Below are positions 1-5,801 of a stretch of 7,461 nt of DNA, piece by piece (position 1 is the stretch's first letter; each line of letters starts with the position of its first letter). Where the stretch lies: contig CAVOBC010000237.1 of the NCBI GenBank assembly GCA_963693635.1, forward strand, positions 1 to 7,461, in the 5' to 3' direction. The notes beneath the pieces were generated by a model. That model was not told the DNA's origin. It was given only the letters and a program-made list of their open reading frames with translations, and did not search any database. The DNA is from CAVOBC01 sp963693635. Its GTDB lineage: Bacteria > Pseudomonadota > Gammaproteobacteria > Pseudomonadales > Azotimanducaceae. A program made the translations under genes and the position numbers.

Positions 1-1890
1 TTGGCGCAGGCGTCGCTTGTCTCCGTTCCTTTGGGTAACGCCTCGGCCGTCGAAGTACTCAAGGATCTCAATTGCGAGATTACGGCCGATGCCGGTTACG
101 TCACGGTACTCCCGTGCTGTGAATTCGCCGTCCGGCGCCTGTGCGGCAGTCGCGTCGAGCTGGCGACGAAGCTCTTCGAGTGCACCCGGCAAAAAGAACC
201 GATTCTTCACCGGCCGGATGACGAGGCCGTGGCGGATCAGCCCCGCAATGGATTTGTCGAGTGATTTGGGGTTCTCAGCAAGTTGCCGCGCGATGTCGTG
301 CACGACGGGCGGCTTCGTCCCTCCGGCTTCAAGGATCGGCTGCAGGCGGTCCCAGAGCTTTTGCTCGGTCGCCGAAAGCGTCGTGGCGTGTTGCGGCAAA
401 CGTACCTGGCTGCCTGCGAGAACGACCTTCTTGTCGAGGATGAGGCCCGTCAGGATGGCCTGAAAGAGGGGTGCGCGGATGCGGCAGTGGCGTTGCACGG
501 CACCGGGAGCGCTGCCCGTCGCGCCTGGATTTTGCTCGTGCAGTTCATCGATACCGCGGGTCACGGCGTCGCGCAACGTCTGCCATCGCGTGGGGGCAAA
601 GGCCCAGTCATCGCCGTCAACGACTGGCACCTGGGCGTCGTCCGGTTGTGGCAAGTCACCCGGCGCCTGGTTGAAGCACGGATGCAGCTGGCGCAGATTG
701 ATACCGTTTGCAGCGGCGTGAGCGAGGGCGCTCATCTGTGTCGCGTTGGGCACGTGCTTGATCTCGCTCAGGATCTCTAGCCGCGCGATTCGTTCCTCTC
801 GTTCGCGGCCCCGCTGTGGCGAGAGGGGATCGAGTACGAAACCACCGCCCAGCGTTCGCGCGGCGGCCTGGTCTCGAATGATGATCCGGTCGCCATGGCA
901 GACGTTGAGTGGTTCGTCGCACACGATCTGCACGAGTCCGGACGCGCCGGGCGCGATCTCGCGGCTACCCAGGACCGCAACCCGCGCAAGTCGATGGCTT
1001 GCTGCGCTATGAATATGCACCGGCGTCCAGTGCCGCAGTGCCCGGCTTTCGGTGGCAAGTACACGCACCTTTGCATCGACGCGGCTTGAGAGAGGCAGAT
1101 CCGGCAATGCCGACAACCAGTCGCCGCGGTGTACGACGTCGCGGCTGATGCCAGCACCGCCGAGGTTGATGGCGCACCGGTCGCCGGGTTGGCCGTGCGT
1201 GGCCTCGGCGTTTTGACGGTGGATGCCGCGCACCCGCACAGGTGTTCTGTGGGGGTGAAGTGTGAGGTCGTCGCCTTCGTGCACATGGCCGTCGAAGACG
1301 GTGCCCGTGACCACGAGTCCAGCACCCTTAACGCTGAAGCTACGATCGATCGCCAGCCTGAAGCTGCCGGCGGCGGGTCTGTCGCTGGTGTCGCGGGCGA
1401 CACTCGCAAGGTGCTGCGACAATGCCTCGATACCCTCACCGGTGATTGCGCTTACAGGGAAGACAGGGATGCCGGACAGTGATGTGGATGCAAGGAGGGC
1501 AGTGAGATCATTGGTCACTTCGTCAATTCGATCCGCGCTCGCGCGGTCGGTTTTGGTGAGGGCGACGCAGCCGCGCGCGAAGCCGAGCAGGTCCAGAATG
1601 GCAAGGTGTTCACGGGTTTGTGGCATCACCCCATCGTCAGCGGCGATCACCAGCAGAGCAAAGTCGATCCCGGTGACGCCAGCGAGCATGTTGTTGATGA
1701 AGCGGATATGACCGGGAACATCAACAAAGCCGAGGCTGGTGCCGTCAGCGAGGCGCTGGTAGGCGAAACCGAGGTCGATGGTGAGCCCCCGTTGCTTCTC
1801 TTCGGCCCAGCGGTCCGGGTCAGTCCCGGTCAGCGTTTTGACGAGCAGGCTCTTGCCGTGATCGACGTGTCCGGCGGTCGCCACAATCAT
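1..1890 (-). CDS. selB: Selenocysteine-specific translation elongation factor SelB (3' end cut by window edge)
   Basis: SelB is a cytosolic GTPase that carries selenocysteyl-tRNA(Sec) to the ribosome and binds the SECIS hairpin behind an in-frame UGA. The minus frame is open for 630 codons from ATG at 1890 to the window edge. GTPase motifs are clear: G1 GHVDHGKS at residues 7-14, a switch I region RGLTIDLGFAY at 34-44, G3 DVPGH at 57-61 and G4 TKTD at 112-115. EF-Tu-like domain II follows (FSVKGAGLVVTGTVFDG), then domain III. The C-terminal part is a run of winged-helix-type sequence, ending in LEYFDGRGVTQRNGDKRRL, which resembles the last SECIS-binding winged helix. E. coli SelB is 614 residues, so only a few residues are probably missing at the left edge. 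The start overlaps the selA stop (ATGA, 1887-1890). No Shine-Dalgarno sequence is obvious, which fits translational coupling to selA. No frameshift or missing motif was seen. Confidence 0.96.
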   Translation of the reverse strand, partial: MIVATAGHVDHGKSLLVKTLTGTDPDRWAEEKQRGLTIDLGFAYQRLADGTSLGFVDVPGHIRFINNMLAGVTGIDFALLVIAADDGVMPQTREHLAILDLLGFARGCVALTKTDRASADRIDEVTNDLTALLASTSLSGIPVFPVSAITGEGIEALSQHLASVARDTSDRPAAGSFRLAIDRSFSVKGAGLVVTGTVFDGHVHEGDDLTLHPHRTPVRVRGIHRQNAEATHGQPGDRCAINLGGAGISRDVVHRGDWLSALPDLPLSSRVDAKVRVLATESRALRHWTPVHIHSAASHRLARVAVLGSREIAPGASGLVQIVCDEPLNVCHGDRIIIRDQAAARTLGGGFVLDPLSPQRGREREERIARLEILSEIKHVPNATQMSALAHAAANGINLRQLHPCFNQAPGDLPQPDDAQVPVVDGDDWAFAPTRWQTLRDAVTRGIDELHEQNPGATGSAPGAVQRHCRIRAPLFQAILTGLILDKKVVLAGSQVRLPQHATTLSATEQKLWDRLQPILEAGGTKPPVVHDIARQLAENPKSLDKSIAGLIRHGLVIRPVKNRFFLPGALEELRRQLDATAAQAPDGEFTAREYRDVTGIGRNLAIEILEYFDGRGVTQRNGDKRRLRQ

Positions 1891-3314
1891 GGGGGCGGCG
1901 TCAGTTGTTGGAGCTGGTCCACGAAGTCGTCCACGTGTTCCAGACAGCGTATGTCGAACAGCAGGCAGCCGTCGTGCATCCGTCCGATGACCGGCCGTGG
2001 CAGCGCTCGAAATGCGGTGGCCAGACGGCGGAGTTGTTCATCGCCGCCTGGCGCGCTGATCGAAATGGCATGGCTTGGTAGCAAGTCGAGCGGCATTGAG
2101 CCGCTGCCGATCTGGCTGGCGGCGTCGATAATTTGCGCCGTCGCACCGGGTATCACCAATTCGAGGGCATTGAGAATGCCAGGCAAGACGGCCTCTGCGG
2201 TCTTGAAGATGTCCGTGGGCGTGCGACTCAGGAGACGCAGCGAAGGGAGGGTATCTCCAAGGCTGTCCGGATCGCGATACAGCGTGAGCACCTCGGCGAG
2301 AGCCGCCATCGTGACTTTGTCGATCCGCAGGGCCCGTTTGAGAGGATTGAGCTTTATGGCCGCGATGAGATCCGTGCGGCCAACGATCAAGCCCGCCTGT
2401 GGGCCGCCCAGAAGCTTGTCCCCTGAAAATGTGACTACATCAGCGCCATCGGCGATGGCCTGGTTCACCGTCGGCTCATCTGGCAGGCCGTACGGCGCGA
2501 GATCGATGAGCGTACCGCTGCCGAGGTCGGTCACCATCGGCAGATCGTGTGCATGTGCGAGCGTGGCAACGTCGGCGGTGGAGGCCGCGTGGGTGAAGCC
2601 CTGAATCTCGTAGTTGCTGGTGTGGACCTTCATGAGAAGGGCGGTGTTGCCGGTTATCGCTTCTTCGTAGTCTTTGAGATGGGTCCGATTGGTGCTGCCG
2701 ACCTCCACGAGTTGGCAGCCCGACCGGCTCATCACCTCGGGGATTCGAAACGAGCCGCCGATTTCGACCAACTCGCCGCGCGACACGGGCACTTCTTTGC
2801 CAAGGCCCATTGTGTTCAATGTCAGCAATACCGCCGCTGCGTTGTTGTTGACGACGGTTGCGGCCTCGGCGCCGGTCAACTCGCGCAGCAAGTCCTCGAT
2901 GTGGCTGTCCCGGTCGCCGCGGTTGCCGCTCATCACCTCGTATTCCAGGTTAGATGGTTGGGTGGCAATGGCCAGCATCGCCTGCGCGGCGGAGTCGGGC
3001 AGGAGTGCGCGACCGAGATTGGTGTGCAAAACCGTGCCGGTGAGGTTGTACACCGGGACCAGTGTCCGCTTGTTGTGACGATCGAGGTCGGTGCGAACCG
3101 CGTCGGCGATTTCCGTCGCGGCGGGAATGTGGGCAGACCCGTCGGATATAGGGTTGGCGCGAACCACGTCGCGGATCTGGGCGAGGGTCTGGCGCAACTG
3201 TGCGGTCGTCTGGGTGCGGCCGTAACGCTTAAGCACCGGCGCAAAAGCAGGGTCATTAAGCAACCGGTCGACAGATGGGAGTGTTGCTAGCGGATTACCG
3301 GTGCCCGCTACCAT
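1887..3314 (-). CDS. selA: L-seryl-tRNA(Sec) selenium transferase SelA
   Basis: SelA is the PLP enzyme that converts Ser-tRNA(Sec) to Sec-tRNA(Sec) using selenophosphate; in bacteria it works as a large cytosolic homodecamer. The product is 475 residues, close to the usual length (about 460). The N-terminal segment LPSVDRLL (12-19) is typical of SelA. The PLP-binding core includes YNLTGTVLHTNLGRALL (89-105), NNNAAAVLLTLN (156-167), VTDLGSGTLIDL (261-272) and the lysine motif SGDKLLGGPQAG, with K300 as the expected Schiff-base lysine (K295 in E. coli). The ATG at 3314 shares its A with the TAA stop of the upstream SPOR gene. The best purine-rich stretch, AGGAAGG, lies about 13 bases upstream, rather far, so coupling to the preceding gene probably helps initiation. 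The end overlaps selB by four bases. Assignment is firm; the start is supported by the family N terminus. Confidence 0.97.
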   Translation of the reverse strand: MVAGTGNPLATLPSVDRLLNDPAFAPVLKRYGRTQTTAQLRQTLAQIRDVVRANPISDGSAHIPAATEIADAVRTDLDRHNKRTLVPVYNLTGTVLHTNLGRALLPDSAAQAMLAIATQPSNLEYEVMSGNRGDRDSHIEDLLRELTGAEAATVVNNNAAAVLLTLNTMGLGKEVPVSRGELVEIGGSFRIPEVMSRSGCQLVEVGSTNRTHLKDYEEAITGNTALLMKVHTSNYEIQGFTHAASTADVATLAHAHDLPMVTDLGSGTLIDLAPYGLPDEPTVNQAIADGADVVTFSGDKLLGGPQAGLIVGRTDLIAAIKLNPLKRALRIDKVTMAALAEVLTLYRDPDSLGDTLPSLRLLSRTPTDIFKTAEAVLPGILNALELVIPGATAQIIDAASQIGSGSMPLDLLPSHAISISAPGGDEQLRRLATAFRALPRPVIGRMHDGCLLFDIRCLEHVDDFVDQLQQLTPPP

Positions 3315-4153
3315 TAATCGAGGCCAGCCTTCCTGACAGCGTCCTGTAGCGGCGCCATCTGACGAATCCAGGGATCAACCTTCGGGGTCTTGGTTCTGCT
3401 CCACTCGACGCTTGCCGTTTCCGCTTCTTCCCGGGTGGGATAGATGCCGAGCAGAAGAACATACGAGTTGCTGCCAGCTGTCCTGATCCGGGCGTAGAGA
3501 GGCTCCGGCAGCCCGTTTCGTTGTGCGTACTCAACGACGCCGCGTTGGTCCTGGAGTGCGATCAGCTGCACGGTGAAGTACTCCGGAGGTTGCCGCAAGA
3601 CGGTCGCGTCCCCGGGGCCGCCGGACCCATCAGTCTGTGGGGGGGCCGCCGAGGCGCCCCGTGCCGATTGCGCCGAAGCAGCGGTTGCCGCAGAGGACGG
3701 TGCCGAGCGTGAGGTGGATGGGGGAGGCGCGTCCGCGCTACTTACGGATGGTGAGGATGGTGAAGAAGGTGAAGAAGAAGCGATCGTGGCAGGAGAAACT
3801 GGCGGTGGGACTGTAGAGGCCGGCGCCGGTGTTACCGTTCGGGAACTTGATGCCGGCGGTGGGCGCGGTCCCACCTTCGCGATGCGTGCGTCTTCGCGGT
3901 CGTCCTGGCAGTGCCACTCGTGAGTCTGCGGGTCGCCGTAGCAGTACCAGTAGCCGTCGGTCGTCGGGGCGGCGGGTCTTTCGGTAACTTCCGTAGTCGT
4001 CTCGGCGGGGCGCATCCAGGTGCAACCTGTCGTCATCGCGGTTAGGAGGGCCGCGCACAGCCAGCCCCTGATGACGAAAGGGCGCAATCTCAAGGTTTGG
4101 TGGGGATTCACGCGGGTTTGCTTAGTCCTGGTTGGTCTGTACTTACCATGCAT
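3314..4153 (-). CDS. SPOR-domain protein, putative lipoprotein, first gene of the selAB operon
   Basis: A 279-residue protein, not assigned to a named family member. Residues 24-43 form a hydrophobic segment (FVIRGWLCAALLTAMTTG) ending at C44, a non-ideal lipobox (Thr at -3, Gly at -1), so outer-membrane or periplasmic lipoprotein is likely but not certain. A cysteine/aromatic motif, DGYWYCYGDPQTHEWHC (66-82), follows. A low-complexity Pro/Ser/Ala linker spans about 95-185. The C-terminal part (about 190-265, beginning EYFTVQLIAL and including YVLLLGIYPTREEAETA) matches the SPOR fold, which in other proteins binds glycan strands stripped of stem peptides at division sites. The start is uncertain: ATG 4153 has no Shine-Dalgarno, abuts a hairpin, and gives an unusually long N-region. 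TTG at 4093 (codon 21) would give a compact signal peptide. The stop overlaps the selA start (TAATG), implying co-translation. A role in selenium metabolism cannot be inferred from its domains. Confidence 0.85.
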   Translation of the reverse strand: MHGKYRPTRTKQTRVNPHQTLRLRPFVIRGWLCAALLTAMTTGCTWMRPAETTTEVTERPAAPTTDGYWYCYGDPQTHEWHCQDDREDARIAKVGPRPPPASSSRTVTPAPASTVPPPVSPATIASSSPSSPSSPSVSSADAPPPSTSRSAPSSAATAASAQSARGASAAPPQTDGSGGPGDATVLRQPPEYFTVQLIALQDQRGVVEYAQRNGLPEPLYARIRTAGSNSYVLLLGIYPTREEAETASVEWSRTKTPKVDPWIRQMAPLQDAVRKAGLD

Positions 4154-4154
4154 G

Positions 4155-4182
4155 CTGACTGAGCGGTGGTCGCTCGAGTCAG
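4155..4182 (-). promoter_or_regulatory. Strong inverted repeat at the 5' end of the SPOR-selA-selB operon
   Basis: CTGACTGAGCG (4155-4165) pairs with CGCTC-G-AGTCAG (4171-4182), leaving one bulged G (4176) and a five-base loop. On the minus strand the stem ends one base before the ATG at 4153. It could be an RNA hairpin limiting ribosome access, or a DNA operator for a dimeric regulator. It is not followed by a T-run on either strand, so it is not a typical terminator. In E. coli, selAB is known to carry a SECIS-like element in its 5' untranslated region, but the loop here (ACCAC in the RNA sense) does not resemble the E. coli fdhF apical loop. Confidence 0.5.
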
Positions 4183-4310
4183 TGCTGCGACCCGGCGCAT
4201 GGTTTTGTGTCTTAAAAAGGTGTTTGGCGGGTCGTTATCGGGTGTCGATGTAGCCGATTGGAACCGGGATTTGCATCAGTGCGGATCTGCGGCAGCATTC
4301 AATCATAGAT
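4183..4310. other. Intergenic region between the PLP enzyme gene and the SPOR-selAB operon
   Basis: About 130 bases with no credible gene. It should contain the operon promoter if the operon is not simply read through from the upstream PLP enzyme gene, which is on the same strand. A weak minus-strand promoter-like pair is TTCCAA (4258-4263) and GATAAC (4234-4239) with an 18-base spacer; the matches are poor (3/6 and 4/6), so it is only a candidate. No hairpin followed by a T-run is visible after the stop at 4311, so read-through from the upstream gene is possible. Confidence 0.35.
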
Positions 4311-5357
4311 TCACGGTGCGGTGTAGCCGTCGAGCACCTGTTCCCGGTGAGGAAAGAGCCCGAAGAGGCCGCCGGTGTGAATGAAAACGACGTCGCTCGT
4401 ATCCTGGAACCGACCCTCGCCCATTTCCGTCAGCATCGCGTCGAAGGCCTTGCCGGTATAGACGGGGTCGAAGATGACCCCCTCGGTGCGTGCGACCCGG
4501 CGAATCGTTGCCATCACCTCTGGTCCGGCGTGGCCGTAGCCTGGGCCGACGTAGCCGTCAATCACATCAACGTCAGGCTCATCAGGGATGGGCAAGTCCG
4601 GGTACGCCGCACGGACACCCAAGAGGTCTTCTGTGACTTTTCGCTCGAAATAGGCGGCATTGTCGCTGACATTGAATGCCTGGATGCGAGCCGTCAGTCC
4701 GTGCAGGTATTGGCCGAGCAACAAGCCGCCGAGGGTGCCGCCGGAGCCAGTCGCAGAAAGGATGTAGCCGGGTTCGATGTCATTCCGGGCGAAATCCTGC
4801 TGCAGTTCTTCCGCGGCGGCGGCGTAACCCCAGAGCCCGATCGGGTCGCTCGCGCCGACCGGAATCCAGTAACAGGTGTCGCCGGCCTCCTCGTGTTCAG
4901 TACGCACTCGTTCGACCAGTGCCGGCAAGTCTCGCCACTCATCGAGGCTGAGGAAGGTGACTTTTGCGCCAAGCAGGTGATCCAGGAGCAGATTGCCGTC
5001 GGCAACCGCCGGTTTGCTGCCACGGAGCAGCAGATGGCACTTCAGTCCCAGACGTGCAGCGACCGTCGCAGTGGCGCGGCAGTGATTGGATTGTATGCCG
5101 CCGCAGGTGACCAGCACGGTTGCGTTTTCGGACAGCGCCTGGCCAACCGTGAATTCAAGCTTGCGCAGCTTATTGCCGCTCGCCTGTGTGTCGGTGGTGT
5201 CGTCGCGCTTCAGCCAGATCGTCGGCCCGCCCAGTTCAGCCGACAGACGTGTCAGGGGATGAAATGGCGTGGGTAGCCGCGCGAGTGGGATTCTGGGTGG
5301 TGGCAACGGATACACTTTGGCAATCGATGGGTGCGCGAGTGTACCAGACCGTCCCAC
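4311..5357 (-). CDS. dcyD: PLP-dependent D-cysteine desulfhydrase (ACC deaminase family)
   Basis: A fold-type II PLP enzyme, cytosolic, 348 residues. The expected reaction is D-cysteine to pyruvate, H2S and ammonia. Motifs: WLKRDD (48-53), SGNKLRKLEF with Schiff-base K63 (K51 in ACC deaminase), IQSNHCR with S90 (S78), the phosphate-binding loop ATGSGGTLGG (202-211), GPGYG with Y274 (Y268) and DPVYTGKA with Y300 (Y294). T301 and T328 occupy the positions of Glu295 and Leu322 that mark genuine ACC deaminases, so deaminase activity is unlikely. L-cysteate sulfo-lyase or a D-amino-acid lyase of the same family remain possible. The GTG at 5357 has no clear Shine-Dalgarno; GTG at 5315 would start nearer the conserved PRIPLARLPTPFHPL segment and fits family length well. 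The gene diverges from apbE, is followed by the SPOR-selAB operon on the same strand, and stands alone. TGAACA repeats lie upstream. Confidence 0.88.
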   Translation of the reverse strand: MGRSGTLAHPSIAKVYPLPPPRIPLARLPTPFHPLTRLSAELGGPTIWLKRDDTTDTQASGNKLRKLEFTVGQALSENATVLVTCGGIQSNHCRATATVAARLGLKCHLLLRGSKPAVADGNLLLDHLLGAKVTFLSLDEWRDLPALVERVRTEHEEAGDTCYWIPVGASDPIGLWGYAAAAEELQQDFARNDIEPGYILSATGSGGTLGGLLLGQYLHGLTARIQAFNVSDNAAYFERKVTEDLLGVRAAYPDLPIPDEPDVDVIDGYVGPGYGHAGPEVMATIRRVARTEGVIFDPVYTGKAFDAMLTEMGEGRFQDTSDVVFIHTGGLFGLFPHREQVLDGYTAP

Positions 5358-5390
5358 AGAGGCGTCTTGTCAGCAGGCCGGGAGCGGGGC

Positions 5391-5433
5391 TGTTCAAGGC
5401 GTCGATAGATGTTCAGACGATCAACTGTTCAGA
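5391..5433. repeat. Three TGTTCA direct repeats, possible regulator site
   Basis: TGTTCA occurs at 5391-5396, 5410-5415 and 5426-5431. The last two copies extend to TGTTCAGA and are 16 bases apart; the first and second are 19 apart. On the minus strand they read TCTGAACA / TGAACA and lie about 35-75 bases before the dcyD GTG start, where an activator or repressor would bind. They may equally be chance. No regulator gene is in the window. Confidence 0.35.
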
Positions 5434-5446
5434 TGTAGAGGTCGAG

Positions 5447-5459
5447 CAGCGTTCCGCTG
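5447..5459. repeat. Short perfect hairpin CAGCG-TTC-CGCTG
   Basis: CAGCG (5447-5451) and CGCTG (5455-5459) form a perfect five-pair stem with a TTC loop. It is flanked on both sides by TCGA, which can pair with itself past a G-G mismatch, giving a longer interrupted stem. It sits between the TGTTCA repeats and the multi-stem structure. No T-run follows, so it is not a typical terminator. Confidence 0.4.
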
Positions 5460-5464
5460 GTCGA

Positions 5465-5547
5465 TCGAAAGCGGTCTGTGGGATACAAGCCCACGGGAGC
5501 ACAGGTCCCCGGCGTTTGCAGCCCAGGACCGCCGCCCGTCTCTTCGA
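5465..5547. other. Compact four-way-junction-like inverted repeats, possible structured RNA
   Basis: GCGGTC (5471-5476) pairs with GACCGC (5527-5532) and encloses three consecutive hairpins: GTGGG/CCCAC (5478-5482 with 5490-5494, seven-base loop), GGGA/TCCC (5495-5498 with 5506-5509, seven-base loop) and GGC/GCC (5511-5513 with 5521-5523). Outside it, TCGAA (5465-5469) can pair with TTCGA (5543-5547) across a bulge. The arrangement is cloverleaf-like on either strand, but T-loop and D-loop consensus bases are absent and it is too short for a tRNA. It may be a leader element, a small RNA or GC-rich coincidence. Confidence 0.3.
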
Positions 5548-5554
5548 GCCGTTT

Positions 5555-5580
5555 CCTGCGGGGGCGCGATCTCGCGCAGG
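5555..5580. repeat. GC-rich hairpin in the apbE upstream region
   Basis: CCTGCG (5555-5560) can pair with CGCAGG (5575-5580), or alternatively GCGCG (5564-5568) with CGCGC (5573-5577) around an ATCT loop; the two overlap and exclude each other. No T-run follows on the plus strand. It may be part of a longer structured leader. Confidence 0.3.
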
Positions 5581-5762
5581 GTTGTCCGGCCTGGAAGTGG
5601 CATACCTTGCCGGCGGGCGCGATGGGATGTAAATGCGGTGTGGGTGCTGCTAATCATGCGTCGATGTTAAGGCGTCGAACTCGGTCAAGGTGTGAGGAAC
5701 GCGTGGTAGTTTGTAATGCGCTTGTAAGGGACTGGTCAATTTGGGAAATCCGCGAACCTGCA

Positions 5763-5770
5763 AAGAAGGA
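5763..5770 (+). promoter_or_regulatory. Strong Shine-Dalgarno that questions the apbE start
   Basis: AAGAAGGA is the best ribosome-binding sequence near apbE. It is four bases before GTG 5775 and seven before TTG 5778, both in frame with apbE. The ATG at 5802 has its own weaker AAGGGA (5787-5792) with a nine-base spacer. The longer starts would add eight or nine residues before the lipoprotein signal, which remains workable. Confidence 0.4.
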
Positions 5771-5801
5771 CGGCGTGTTGTCTGACAAGGGACTGTGCCT
5801 G

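Larger units (their letters stand above)
5358..5801. other. Divergent intergenic region upstream of dcyD and apbE
   Basis: About 440 bases without a convincing gene. The open frames crossing it give proline- and arginine-rich products with no recognisable motif. The apbE frame stays open back to 5478, but that extension lacks a start with a ribosome site and would bury the lipoprotein signal. The region contains three TGTTCA repeats (5391-5433), a short perfect hairpin (5447-5459), a compact multi-stem structure (5465-5547) and a GC-rich hairpin (5555-5580). No canonical tRNA, and none of the conserved FMN or cobalamin riboswitch boxes, could be recognised. Both divergent promoters should lie here, but I see no strong -35/-10 pair. 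Confidence 0.6.

Noticed and set aside
777..1439. Minus-strand 220-codon frame inside selB
   Set aside because: It is in a different phase from the conserved SelB frame, which is uninterrupted across this region, and its product shows no motif.
1546..1557. SelB G4 motif TKTD instead of canonical NKxD
   Set aside because: SelB proteins normally have TKxD here (TKAD in E. coli), so this is not a defect.
1606..2604. Long plus-strand open frame (332 codons) antisense to selA and selB
   Set aside because: It overlaps two unmistakable conserved genes, its product is Arg/Ser-rich without motifs, and such antisense frames are expected in GC-rich coding DNA. The same applies to the plus-strand frames at 2547-3290, 283-780 and 4347-5276.
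5471..5532. Cloverleaf-like pairing that might be a tRNA, including a selC candidate
   Set aside because: It is only about 62 bases long with no TTC-loop or D-loop consensus, no U before the anticodon position on the better strand, no TCA anticodon and no long variable arm. No selC was found anywhere in the window.
5358..5801. FMN or cobalamin riboswitch upstream of apbE
   Set aside because: The conserved boxes of these riboswitches were looked for by eye and not found.
5478..5801. N-terminal extension of apbE back to 5478
   Set aside because: The extra 108 residues look non-coding, lack a ribosome site at the distal ATG and would place the lipoprotein signal and lipobox internally.
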